This document shows, one piece after another, positions 1 through 12,305 of a DNA stretch of 64,000 bases. A model generated the notes under the pieces. It had not been told where the DNA came from. It did not search any database and worked only from the letters and a program-made list of their open reading frames with translations. Location: positions 1,397,501-1,461,500 of the forward strand of contig NZ_CP056783.1 in NCBI RefSeq assembly GCF_023278045.1, read 5' to 3'. Every line of letters begins with the position of its first letter. The stretch's first letter is position 1. Position numbers and translations under genes: made by a program. The stretch is from Flavobacterium sp. K5-23 (GTDB taxonomy: Bacteria > Bacteroidota > Bacteroidia > Flavobacteriales > Flavobacteriaceae).

Positions 1-1036
<1,036 letters not shown>

Positions 1037-1160
1037 AGAGCCTTAGTGTTAGTTGATTTATCAACACGCTAGGAAAGAGACGAAAAGAGAAATTGGAAAC
1101 AAAGATTAAAATTTATTACTCTTGCTGTTAGTTCAAATAATACAATTTAAGAATAAAGAG

Positions 1161-1234
1161 TGTCTCGTAGCTCAGCTGGTTAGAGTACTACACTGATAAT
1201 GTAGGGGTCGACAGTTCGAGTCTGTCCGAGACAA
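1161..1234 (+). tRNA. tRNA-Ile (GAT)
   Basis: A full cloverleaf can be drawn: the 7-bp acceptor stem TGTCTCG pairs with CGAGACA, and the anticodon loop CTGATAA holds GAT at 1195-1197. It lies in the 16S-23S spacer, the usual Flavobacterium arrangement of Ile followed by Ala. CCA is not encoded. Confidence 0.97.
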
Positions 1235-1342
1235 CTATTTAAACTTAAAAAAAAAGAAGAATCTAGAGTTAGCAATTCACAACTCATTTGGATGTAAAGT
1301 AAAGTTACTGAAAACTGAATACTGAACACTGCCAACTGTATT

Positions 1343-1416
1343 GGGGAATTAGCTCAGCTGGCTAGAGCACCTGCCTTGCACGCAGGGGGTCAACGGTTCG
1401 ACTCCGTTATTCTCCA
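1343..1416 (+). tRNA. tRNA-Ala (TGC)
   Basis: Acceptor stem GGGGAAT pairs with ATTCTCC (one G-U pair). The anticodon stem CCTGC/GCAGG closes a loop with TGC at 1377-1379. It is the second tRNA of the 16S-23S spacer. The rest of the spacer (1037-1160, 1235-1342, 1417-1623) holds no gene. Related words around 1433-1450 and 1483-1509 (AAAGCCAATAGG and CCTTTTGGCTATTACC) could form the processing stem flanking 23S. Confidence 0.97.
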
Positions 1417-1623
1417 CTAATTTAGTAATTAGACAAAAGCCAATAGGCAAGAGTTTAAAAACTAGATAACGAAGCGATACTAATGCCTTTTGGCTATTAC
1501 CTATTGCCTAGAAAAAAGTTCATTGACATATTGAGATAAGAAAATAATAAAAAGTAGAAAGCAGATTTACTATTTATTTAGTAAATCGAAAAAAAAACGG
1601 TCTTAATTGATTTTAAGATTGGT

Positions 1624-4505
<2,882 letters not shown>

Positions 4506-4650
4506 ACTTTTCCCCTGCTTCGGCGGGGGGAGAAACTTTCTAAAAAATACTTTTTTCTTTATCTCAGTATGTTAAGATATTTTGTAATTGATAGTTAACT
4601 TTAGTTAATTAATAATTATGATAATTGCCCAAAGCAATTATAACAACCTT

Positions 4651-4758
4651 AAGGTGGTTATTGCGGCGGGGCTCACCTCTTCCCATCCCGAACAGAGTAG
4701 TTAAGCCCGCCTGCGCAGATGGTACTGCAGTTATGTGGGAGAGTATGTCGTCGCCTTT
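4651..4758 (+). rRNA. rrf: 5S ribosomal RNA
   Basis: About 108 nt. The ends pair (AAGGTG with CGCCTT) and the conserved CCCATCCCGAACAG segment is at about 4682-4695. It lies about 145 nt after 23S. The 23S-5S spacer contains a short GC-rich hairpin (CCCCTGCTTCGGCGGGG near 4513) but no tRNA. Confidence 0.93.
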
Positions 4759-4763
4759 CTTTT

Positions 4764-4797
4764 AAAAATCCTCATTAATTATTTGATGAGGATTTTT
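4764..4797 (+). terminator. Intrinsic terminator after 5S rRNA
   Basis: A 12-bp inverted repeat (AAAAATCCTCAT / ATGAGGATTTTT) with a 10-nt loop ends in a T run. It follows 5S directly, so the Phe-Leu tRNA pair downstream is either read through or has its own promoter. Confidence 0.85.
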
Positions 4798-4832
4798 TAA
4801 TCAAATATTACTTTACATATGTAAAGTTTTAT

Positions 4833-4905
4833 GGTACCTTAGCTCAGATGGTAGAGCAATGGACTGAAAATCCATGTGTCCCTGGTTCGATCCCTGGAGG
4901 TACCA
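4833..4905 (+). tRNA. tRNA-Phe (GAA)
   Basis: Acceptor stem GGTACCT pairs with AGGTACC. Anticodon stem ATGGA/TCCAT with loop CTGAAAA gives anticodon GAA. The first base of the natural CCA follows the discriminator A but full CCA is not encoded. It starts seven nt before a tRNA-Leu, so the two are likely one transcript. Confidence 0.97.
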
Positions 4906-4912
4906 CATTATT

Positions 4913-4998
4913 GCTCGGATGGTGAAATTGGTAGACACGCTGGACTTAAAATCCAGTGAACAGCAATGTTCGTGCGGGTTCAAGTCCCGCTCTGAGTA
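4913..4998 (+). tRNA. tRNA-Leu (TAA)
   Basis: 86 nt with a long variable arm (class II tRNA). Acceptor GCTCGGA pairs with TCTGAGT. Anticodon stem CTGGA/TCCAG holds loop CTTAAAA, so the anticodon is TAA at 4947-4949. It is the second gene of the Phe-Leu pair. Confidence 0.97.
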
Positions 4999-5002
4999 CA
5001 AG

Positions 5003-5030
5003 TAAACCCCTTATTTTTAAGGGGTTTTTT
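5003..5030 (+). terminator. Intrinsic terminator after tRNA-Leu
   Basis: AAACCCCTTA / TAAGGGGTTT stem with a short T-rich loop followed by a T run. It lies directly after the tRNA-Leu 3' end and closes the rRNA-tRNA locus. Confidence 0.85.
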
Positions 5031-5170
5031 GTTTTTGGCTCTATTTAACGATGCAATATTTTGATGTAATTAATCAAAAAGTGCCTATAAACGAGCCTGT
5101 AAAAATTCAAACTAAAGTAGGGTTGCGGGATTTCTCGGAATCAATTCCAAAACCTGTGGATTTGCAAAAA

Positions 5171-5470
5171 TTAAGCATAAATATTTGTTGTCCTAAAATG
5201 GAAGAATTCCACATTTCTTACACCTCTAAATTGAGATCTATAATCTTTTATTTTAGCATTGAAAGATTCCGGAGAAGTATTTGTGCTTCTGTTATCAAAA
5301 TAGTATAGTGTCCCCCATTAGCTGGGTAGTTTCTTGTATTGATAAATAGTTGTCTAATTTTTCAGGAGAAATAAGCAACTGTTGACGTTTGATAGTCGAT
5401 TCCAGGTTTTAATTCACTTAAAAATCTTTGTATTGATGTTTTTTTTTACTTCTAACGCCCCTAGTAAGAA
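5171..5470 (-). pseudogene. Relic of ISAon1-family transposase, C-terminal end
   Basis: Reading the minus strand from about 5299 down to the TAA at 5171-5173 gives an uninterrupted tail containing FDNRSTNTSPESFNAKIK and, further on, FRGVRNVEFF...NIYA followed by stop. I recognise this as the characteristic C-terminus of ISAon1-type transposases of Bacteroidota. Upstream (5300-5470) only patches can be read in shifting frames, such as QLLISPEKLDNYLSIQ, with stops between. The catalytic core is missing or unreadable. The plus-strand frame at 5051-5308 covers the same DNA and is a shadow. No terminal inverted repeats were identified; the TCCAAAACCTGTGG stretch at 5147-5160 could be an end of the element. 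Confidence 0.75.
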
Positions 5471-5481
5471 GAGATAGGATT

Positions 5482-5832
5482 TCAATCATTAGGATTGGAA
5501 TCTATGATCTTTTTTAAAAAAGACACAAACTTCAGTGTTTCCTGAGTCCCGTCTTCCACTAAATTCTTCCTGATAGCTATCGAGACTAAAAACTACTTGT
5601 CCAGTATCTACATTGAGTCGTCTTCTACAAGTGATATGAAGGCATACTTTGGACCACGGATCGGTAAATCTTTAACTGTTGACTCATCAAAGAATTCTTT
5701 AGAATTTAGTTTTAATTGTCGATATTCTTTAGGAATCGAATTATTCTCTTTTAAGTAAAGATGAAGTATTTCTCCCCATTTTTTATAAGAAGTCAGTTCA
5801 AAGTATGCAAATATCATTTCAGGAAGTAACAA
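5482..5832 (-). pseudogene. Relic of ISAon1-family transposase N-terminal region protein
   Basis: The minus strand starts MLLPEMIFAYFELTSYKKWGEI and runs through PKEYRQLKLNSKEFFDE and DLPIRGPK. It matches the small ORF that precedes the transposase in ISAon1-type elements. A one-base frameshift after PIRG moves the continuation VCLHITCRRRLNVDTGQVV into another frame. A second shift gives LVEDGTQETLKFVSFLKK and ends at the stop near 5482. With two frameshifts and a decayed transposase downstream, the element is dead. It fills the space between the tRNAs and the sugar permease. Confidence 0.75.
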
Positions 5833-5971
5833 CTTGAAAAGGAAGACAAAAATTTTTTATTTTATACCTAATTTCAAAACACAAAAAAAAAAGCAACATT
5901 TTATATTTTTCCTCAACATTTATACTTGATCCATAAATAATACTATTCAAGAGACATCTTAAAAAAGGATA

Positions 5972-7633
5972 TTAATGCGCTCCGCCTACTTCAATATCAT
6001 GACTAATACCTTGTTTTTCTAATATCCCAATCACTTTCCAACCAAAGAAAGCAAGATATCCAAAACACAAAACCGGTATAAAATAAGAAGTATGAATACC
6101 AACTATATCAGCTAATTTACCTTGAAGCGGAGGTATAATCCCACCACCTAATATCATCATAATCAAGAAAGCTGATCCTTGAGAAGTATATTTCCCTAAT
6201 CCCGCAATAGACAAAGAGAAAATGGCAGGCCACATAATACTACAAAAAAGTCCACCACTCATAAAGGCAAAAATCGCCACTGTCCCTGAAGTCATTAATC
6301 CAATTATCATTGCAATCATACCCATTAAACCAAAAATCATCAAGGTACGAGCAGGCCTATCCTTACCAAGAAAAAAACCAAGAACTTGAAAAATTATGAC
6401 AAATGCGTATGCATATAATGGAGTCACATCTTGACCACTTATATAATTTACAAAAAGAACAACTCCAAATGCTGTGTACGGAATAATAATCAATAATGCT
6501 TTTTTAAGTTGAGAAGAAGGATTAAATACTGAAATTGCACCTGCCCAACGTCCAATCATTAAACTACCCCAATACATCGAGATATATGGTGCTAGTAAAG
6601 AACCTGATATGTTTCCAAAAGCATCTGTATTTAACAATTCCCCTAAGTTACTTCCTATTGTTACTTCCACACCTACGTATGTAAAAATACCTAACATCCC
6701 TAAAACCAACTGAGGGTATTTCATAGCGCCCCAACCTTCAGGTTTTTTTTGAGCTCTTGAATTCGCAAACAATAATCCAATAACAACAACCACTAAAGTT
6801 GCAAATGTTAAACCTAATCCTAAATAATCTTTTTCTTTATTATTTATGAAACGAGAAATGAATTCAGGATCTTCATAACGGGAAAATATATAAGCGAATA
6901 TCCCTATTAGAATTAATGTAATTGCAATTAAGGTTTTCATTTCTTTACTTGCTGATTGAAAAGAAGAATCACTTTTTCCAGAAGGTAATTTTTTCGAAAA
7001 AAAGAATAATGCTGCCGCTAATACAAAAAGACCTCCAACACATAAATAAAGTATTCTCATTGCATCCAATGAATTTGCTTTTTGAGCAAACTCATCGATA
7101 TTCACACCCGAAATAACACCAAACAAGGCAAAAGAAACAACTATTGGTCCTATTGTAGTACCCAATGAATTGATTCCACCAGCTAAATTCAGCCTGTTAG
7201 ACGCAGTATGAGGCTCTCCTAATGAAGCCACAAAAGGCTGTGCGGATGTTTGTTGTAAAGAAAATCCAAGAGCGACAATAAACAAAGCCCCAAGAATCAT
7301 TAAATAACTTCCTTGGGTAACGGCAAATATCATTAACAAGGCACCAAAAGCACTAATTAACAAACCGTTTATAATTCCTTTTTTAAAGCCCCACGCATTT
7401 AAAATGTCTTTTTTAACCAAACTACTAAAAATAAAAAGCAACAAAGCGCCAATATAATAAGCGCCATAAAAAGCAAAATCAATAAGCTGACTTTGAAATT
7501 GGTCTAGGCCAAACTTAGCTTTACAAAATGGAATAAAAACGCCATTAGAAGCTCCGATAAATCCCCAAAAGAAAAATACGGTAATAAGTGTATAAAGAGC
7601 CGAATTGTTCGACTTTGTTTGTTCTGAATTCAT
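5972..7633 (-). CDS. Sugar MFS permease (FucP/GluP-like), last gene of the glucan locus
   Basis: A 553-residue inner-membrane permease of the fucose/glucose-galactose (FHS) branch of the major facilitator superfamily. The family signature [10 protein letters not shown]...[17 protein letters not shown] is present in the N-terminal half. I chose the ATG at 7633 (MNSEQTK) rather than the longer frame from 7729, whose extra 32 residues are basic and unlike the family. Beyond the two six-helix halves there is an insertion with two more hydrophobic segments (about residues 232-251 and 270-291), giving roughly 14 helices. The protein is therefore longer than the usual 400-440 residues. It lies 109 nt after the GH3 gene in the same direction, so it probably imports the glucose that GH3 releases. 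Substrate is inferred from context. Confidence 0.88.
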   Translation of the reverse strand: MNSEQTKSNNSALYTLITVFFFWGFIGASNGVFIPFCKAKFGLDQFQSQLIDFAFYGAYYIGALLLFIFSSLVKKDILNAWGFKKGIINGLLISAFGALLMIFAVTQGSYLMILGALFIVALGFSLQQTSAQPFVASLGEPHTASNRLNLAGGINSLGTTIGPIVVSFALFGVISGVNIDEFAQKANSLDAMRILYLCVGGLFVLAAALFFFSKKLPSGKSDSSFQSASKEMKTLIAITLILIGIFAYIFSRYEDPEFISRFINNKEKDYLGLGLTFATLVVVVIGLLFANSRAQKKPEGWGAMKYPQLVLGMLGIFTYVGVEVTIGSNLGELLNTDAFGNISGSLLAPYISMYWGSLMIGRWAGAISVFNPSSQLKKALLIIIPYTAFGVVLFVNYISGQDVTPLYAYAFVIIFQVLGFFLGKDRPARTLMIFGLMGMIAMIIGLMTSGTVAIFAFMSGGLFCSIMWPAIFSLSIAGLGKYTSQGSAFLIMMILGGGIIPPLQGKLADIVGIHTSYFIPVLCFGYLAFFGWKVIGILEKQGISHDIEVGGAH

Positions 7634-7742
7634 AATAGTAATTGAAATTAGGTTTATTGGTATAATTGATTTTTTATATGGTTTGTAATATCTAAAACGC
7701 ATTTGAAAATAGAACAAACTAATTTTCACAGTTCATTTTGTA

Positions 7743-10043
7743 TTAATTATTATATTGAAAATTAGCATCAATTGTTTTTACTGAGCTTCCACCAACAAAA
7801 ACATTAAAATCACCTTCTTCAGCTTCCCATTTAGATTGCGCTGTATAAAACTCAATTGTTTTTTTGTTGATGATAAAACGAACTTTTTTAGTTTCGTTAG
7901 GTTGTAATTCTATCATCTCAAATCCCTTCAATTCTTTCACTGGACGAGTTACTGACGCAATTATATCTCTAATATACAACTGAACTACCTCTTTACCCGC
8001 GTACTTTCCGGTGTTTTTTACATTCACTGAAACTTCAATACTGCCATCACCAGAGAATGATTTTTGATCTAATTCTAAATCCGAATATTCAAATTGAGTA
8101 TAACTTAGTCCATAACCAAATGGATACAAAGGAGTATTTTTTTCGTCAATATAGTGAGACCAAAAGACACTTTCAGGCTCGTTCATCACAGGGCGTCCAG
8201 TATTTTTGTAATTATAATAAATAGGAACCTGTCCTACATTTCTGGGAAAAGTCATAGGTAATTTTCCGCTAGGGTTATAATCTCCATACAATACCTGAGC
8301 GATAGCATTCCCACTTTGAGTCCCAAGTTGCCAAGCTTCTACAATGGCAGGAACATGATCATCGGCCCACGGAATAGCAAGTGGTCTTCCGTTGTTTAAA
8401 ACCAAAACAATATTTGGGTTTACTTTATAAACTTCTTCTAATAATTCTTGTTGTACTCCTGGCAAGCCAATATCTGTTCTACTTCTTCCTTCTCCTGATT
8501 GCAAACCGTGTTCACCAAGTACCATAACTACTACGTCAGCTCCTTTAGCAGCAGCAATCGCGGCTGGAAAACCACTTTTATCAGTGGTGTTAATCTTCGT
8601 TTCCCAGACAAATTGAGTTCGGCCTTCGGCTACATTCGCTCCTTTAACATAAGACAATTGATTGCCTTTATAACTTTGCATACCTTCAAGAACTGAAACG
8701 GCTGTTTCATCATCAGCCGCAATGCGCCAACTTCCTAATGGGCTGGTTTTATCGTCTGCCAAAGCTCCTATAAGTACAAATTTTTGACCTGATTTTTTAA
8801 GCGGCAATAGTTCTTTTTCATTCTTCAAGAGAACGATGGATTTTTTGGCCATTTCTAAAACAGCGTCATGAAAAGCTTTTTTTCCAACAGTCTCTTTTTC
8901 ATAGTTTTCGTCACAATACAAATACGGATTATCGAATAACCCCAATTCGAATTTAACTTTCAAAATTCTTCTTGCAGCATCGTCTATATCACTTTCTTTA
9001 ACTTTTCCTTCTTTAACCAAATCCGCTAAATGCTCTATATAAGCACTGGACTCCATATCCATATCAGAACCTGCATTAATAGCGATTTCAGCTGCCTGTT
9101 TATTATCTTTAGCATAACCATGAGCAATCATCTCGTTGATAGAGCCCCAGTCAGAAACTACAAATCCATCAAATTTCCAATCTCCCTTTAATATTTGCCT
9201 TTGCAAATATTTATTTCCTGTTGCTGGTATTCCGTTTAGCTCATTGAATGAATTCATAAACGTTCTCACCCCTGCTTCTACGGAAGCTTTAAAAGGTGGA
9301 AAAACAATGTTTTGCAAAGTTGATTCTCCTATATCTACCGTATTATAATCTCTACCAGACTCAGCAAAAGCATAGCCCGCAAAATGTTTGGCGCAAGCCA
9401 AAATTGTATTCCTTGCTTTTAAATCTTCGCCTTGAAAACCCTGAATCCGAGCCACTGCTATTTGGCTCCCTAAATATGGATCTTCACCAGAACCTTCCAT
9501 CACTCTTCCCCAACGGGCATCGCGAGCAATATCAACCATAGGTGCAAAAGTCCAGTTCAGCCCTACAGAAGCAGCTTCTTCAGCTGCCATTGCTGCTGAT
9601 TTTTTAATTTCTGCCATGTCCCAACTTGCTGCTTCAGCCAATGGAATAGGACTAATGGTTTTATAGCCATGAATTACGTCAAAGCCAAAAAGGAGAGGGA
9701 TTCCTAATCGAGTTTCTTCTACCGCAATTTTCTGTAATGCTCGAACGTCTTTAACACCTTTTACATTTAGCATAGAACCTACTAAACCTTTTTTTAGATC
9801 TTCATATTTTTTGGCAGCTTGACCTTCTTTTGGAGTTGGCCCTGTTATTTCCCAAAAACCATTGTATTGATTCAGTTGCCCCACTTTTTCTTCTAATGTC
9901 ATCAGTTTAAGTACCGAATCTACTTTTGTTTCTAAAGGATTAATTTTAGAATACGCGACAGATGTATTACTCATTTTGCTACTGCAAGCGGCAAGAACAA
10001 CAACCGCTACAGCGAATGATGCAATTAAAAATAAATTCTTCAT
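7743..10043 (-). CDS. bglX: Glycoside hydrolase family 3 beta-glucosidase, lipoprotein
   Basis: 766 residues. The signal peptide ends in a lipobox (VVLAAC, Cys20), so it is membrane-anchored, probably periplasmic. GH3 N-terminal barrel at about 40-370: GEDPYLGSQIAVARIQGFQG, the ACAKHFAGY segment and the nucleophile Asp298 in GFVVSDWGS. The C-terminal alpha/beta sandwich and a fibronectin-III-like domain (from about 650, EVVQLYIRD) follow, as in BglX. It removes terminal beta-linked glucose from oligosaccharides. Upstream are GH16 and SusCD, downstream is the sugar permease. It was probably once duplicated, since a GH3 relic lies at 18511-18662. Family assignment is secure; beta-glucan oligosaccharides as substrate is inferred. 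Confidence 0.93.
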   Translation of the reverse strand: MKNLFLIASFAVAVVVLAACSSKMSNTSVAYSKINPLETKVDSVLKLMTLEEKVGQLNQYNGFWEITGPTPKEGQAAKKYEDLKKGLVGSMLNVKGVKDVRALQKIAVEETRLGIPLLFGFDVIHGYKTISPIPLAEAASWDMAEIKKSAAMAAEEAASVGLNWTFAPMVDIARDARWGRVMEGSGEDPYLGSQIAVARIQGFQGEDLKARNTILACAKHFAGYAFAESGRDYNTVDIGESTLQNIVFPPFKASVEAGVRTFMNSFNELNGIPATGNKYLQRQILKGDWKFDGFVVSDWGSINEMIAHGYAKDNKQAAEIAINAGSDMDMESSAYIEHLADLVKEGKVKESDIDDAARRILKVKFELGLFDNPYLYCDENYEKETVGKKAFHDAVLEMAKKSIVLLKNEKELLPLKKSGQKFVLIGALADDKTSPLGSWRIAADDETAVSVLEGMQSYKGNQLSYVKGANVAEGRTQFVWETKINTTDKSGFPAAIAAAKGADVVVMVLGEHGLQSGEGRSRTDIGLPGVQQELLEEVYKVNPNIVLVLNNGRPLAIPWADDHVPAIVEAWQLGTQSGNAIAQVLYGDYNPSGKLPMTFPRNVGQVPIYYNYKNTGRPVMNEPESVFWSHYIDEKNTPLYPFGYGLSYTQFEYSDLELDQKSFSGDGSIEVSVNVKNTGKYAGKEVVQLYIRDIIASVTRPVKELKGFEMIELQPNETKKVRFIINKKTIEFYTAQSKWEAEEGDFNVFVGGSSVKTIDANFQYNN

Positions 10044-10120
10044 TTGTTTCTCTTATTATTTAAATTAAAAGACCGGTAAAAAAACCACCCTCTTGCTATA
10101 TATTAAATTTTAGAACCTTA

Positions 10121-11233
10121 TTAATTATAAACCCTCACATAATCAATTTCAAAAGTAGAAGACACAAAATTCGGGTCGATAGCTCCTCCATAAGTTCCTC
10201 CCATTGCACAATTAAAAATCAAAAAGAACTTTTGATTAAAAGGCACATTACCATTATTTGCAAATGATAAAAACAATTGATTATCAACATAAATTTTTAT
10301 ATGTGATTCTCTCCAGTCTACCGAATAGATATGAAATTCTGTTTCAGCATTTGAAATTGTCGTATTTCCAGTAAAAGGATTTCCCCCTGAATTTCCAGGA
10401 TAATGCAAAGCAGCTGTAATTTTATTAACTCGATTTCCAGCATATTCCATTATGTCAATTTCGCCACAAGCTGGCCAACCGACAGTACTAATATTATCTC
10501 CGAGCATCCAAAGTGCAGGCCAAACGCCACCACCTCCAGGCAATTTTGCCCTGATTTCGACTCTGCCATATTTGAAAGAAAATTTACCTTTAGTAAGAAG
10601 TCTTGCAGAAGTATAACTACTTCCTAAATAGTTTTCTTTTTTGGCAATAATTTTCAATACCCCACCTTGTATAATTACATTATCGGCTCTATTGGTGTAA
10701 TATTGAGACTCATTATTCCCCCAACCTCCAGCTCCTAAATCATACCCCCATTTTGAGGCATCAGGTGCTCCAGGAGTATTAAATTCATCAGACCAAATGG
10801 ATTTAGGCGCAACGTATAAAGTCACAGAAACAGACGTACTAACAAAATTGGCACCGTTATATGCAGATACATGTACAACATAAGTATTTGTTCCTCCTGC
10901 TGTATATGTATAAGTATTAACCCCAGTAGTTGCATCTATTGTATTTCCATCGCCTAGCGAAATTTTATAAGAGGTAGCATTTGTTGCACTAATATTAAAA
11001 TTCACTATTCCGCTACCATCCCCGTTGGGATTTTGTGCATTTGTACCGACAACGCTAGCTGAAACGACAAGATTTGAAGGTGTAGTTCCTATTCCATTTC
11101 CTAAATCGTCAGCAGAGGAATTACTTGAACTACAAGAAGTTAAAGTAAATACAGTTAAAAGGAATGAAATAAATAAACTATCAATCAATGGTTTTATAAG
11201 CTTGTATCTTGTAATTAAATTGTGTTGTTTCAT
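10121..11233 (-). CDS. GH16 endo-beta-glucanase (laminarinase-like) lipoprotein with PKD domain
   Basis: 370 residues from the ATG at 11233; the longer frame to 11272 adds 13 residues before the signal sequence. The lipobox is TLTSC (Cys34). A PKD-like domain (about residues 50-140, with NPNGDGSG and SYKISLGDG) comes before a GH16 catalytic domain (about 147-370). The catalytic motif is EIDIMEYAG, with Glu258 nucleophile, Asp260 and Glu263 acid/base. It hydrolyses internal beta-1,3 or mixed beta-1,3/1,4 glucan bonds, probably at the cell surface, to make oligosaccharides for SusCD. A hairpin terminator at 11294-11327 separates it from the upstream SusCD-lipoprotein genes, so it may have its own promoter or depend on read-through. 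Confidence 0.93.
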   Translation of the reverse strand: MKQHNLITRYKLIKPLIDSLFISFLLTVFTLTSCSSSNSSADDLGNGIGTTPSNLVVSASVVGTNAQNPNGDGSGIVNFNISATNATSYKISLGDGNTIDATTGVNTYTYTAGGTNTYVVHVSAYNGANFVSTSVSVTLYVAPKSIWSDEFNTPGAPDASKWGYDLGAGGWGNNESQYYTNRADNVIIQGGVLKIIAKKENYLGSSYTSARLLTKGKFSFKYGRVEIRAKLPGGGGVWPALWMLGDNISTVGWPACGEIDIMEYAGNRVNKITAALHYPGNSGGNPFTGNTTISNAETEFHIYSVDWRESHIKIYVDNQLFLSFANNGNVPFNQKFFLIFNCAMGGTYGGAIDPNFVSSTFEIDYVRVYN

Positions 11234-11293
11234 TATGACCAATTTATATTTTATATTATTAGCATTAATCAAGCAGGAAAATTTGATTAGAAT

Positions 11294-11327
11294 TAAAAAA
11301 ACCCAGAACCAAATGTAGTTCTGGGTT
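11294..11327 (-). terminator. Hairpin terminator inside the glucan locus
   Basis: ACCCAGAAC (11301-11309) pairs with GTTCTGGGT (11318-11326) around an 8-nt loop. On the minus strand a T run follows (A run at 11295-11300). It lies between the surface lipoprotein gene and the GH16 gene, so it would reduce enzyme transcripts relative to SusCD. Confidence 0.8.
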
Positions 11328-11342
11328 CCATTTTCAGAAAAC

Positions 11343-12296
11343 TTAAGGTGCTGGCTTTAATTTTAAATACCAAACAAGATCCGTCTCAGTTCCTCGTACT
11401 CTAAGGAACATATAAGTAGGCGTTATAGCCAAAATTTCGTATGATTTTTGTGTCGCACCGAATCCTATGAAAGTATTAATCCCAGATAAATTAATACTCA
11501 CTTTAGTTGATGGAGCGTTTGCAGGAATTGCTGATGAGGAGGCAGCTAGAACAAAACCAGAAGTTCCTCCAGCATAAGGATAACATCCTTCAGCTCCAGA
11601 AGCTGGAATACCTGGAAGACCTCCCGCTAAAGCACCTGTTTTTGTAAATGCACCATCAGGAGTATCAACTGTTAAGGTGAAGGTACCAGATGCTGCCACT
11701 TTAGCAAATGTAAATTTAGCAGTGTAAAAGCAAGGTGCCTCAGTAATTTTAGCATCAATAGGTGCAGGATAATACCATACAGCAGGATTAAGATCGTTTC
11801 TAAACCAGTCATCAACACCAAAATGAGCAAATACACTTTTATCAACAATCCAGGTTTTTGAAGTATTATTTGTTAGATTAGTAACAATTGCAGGATCCGG
11901 AGTATAATCGTACCGTACCGTAATGTCTTTAGTTACATTAGTAGAAGTACCACCAATACCCGAAGCAAGTACAGTTACTCTATAATTATTTGTCCCAGTA
12001 GCAACATCAAATGTTTTAGTAACTGAGTTATTGGTTAATACAACCCAATCCACATCAGTGTTAGCATCAAAATCAATTTTACTTCCAAGGATATTATCGC
12101 CAGTAACAGTAATCTTTACTTTCCCTGAACCATCTCCATTAGGATTAGCTGCACTTTTACCCACAATTTCTGCGTTGATTACAACATTAGTAGGAGCTTT
12201 TAGATCTCCTAAAGAATAGTTTTCTTCCGTGCAACTTGTAACCGCAAAAAGCAGCAAGAAGAATACGCCAAAAATGTATTTTATATTTGTTTTCAT
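11343..12296 (-). CDS. Surface glycan-binding lipoprotein with PKD domain (SusE/F position)
   Basis: 317 residues with a lipobox VTSC (Cys22). Residues about 33-135 form a PKD-like domain that closely resembles the one in the neighbouring GH16 enzyme: both carry NPNGDGSG followed by a K/N-rich strand and end in a TV(S)VTL or DITVRY strand. The remaining 180 residues form a beta-rich module (KTWIVDK...HFGV, then APCFYTAKFTF and WYLKLKP at the end) that I do not assign to a named family. The position after SusD and a related lipoprotein suggests a surface binding protein for the same glucan. There is no catalytic motif. It is read in the same direction 10 nt after the gene at 12306-13400. Confidence 0.8.
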   Translation of the reverse strand: MKTNIKYIFGVFFLLLFAVTSCTEENYSLGDLKAPTNVVINAEIVGKSAANPNGDGSGKVKITVTGDNILGSKIDFDANTDVDWVVLTNNSVTKTFDVATGTNNYRVTVLASGIGGTSTNVTKDITVRYDYTPDPAIVTNLTNNTSKTWIVDKSVFAHFGVDDWFRNDLNPAVWYYPAPIDAKITEAPCFYTAKFTFAKVAASGTFTLTVDTPDGAFTKTGALAGGLPGIPASGAEGCYPYAGGTSGFVLAASSSAIPANAPSTKVSINLSGINTFIGFGATQKSYEILAITPTYMFLRVRGTETDLVWYLKLKPAP

Positions 12297-12305
12297 ATTT
12301 TTATA

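Noticed and set aside
5051..5308. Plus-strand reading frame of 85 codons after the tRNA-Leu terminator
   Set aside because: It is the opposite strand of the ISAon1 transposase relic, whose minus-strand sequence clearly matches the family. The plus-strand product has no recognisable motif.
7634..7729. 32-codon N-terminal extension of the sugar permease
   Set aside because: The extension is basic and aromatic and not family-like, whereas the ATG at 7633 gives the normal start.
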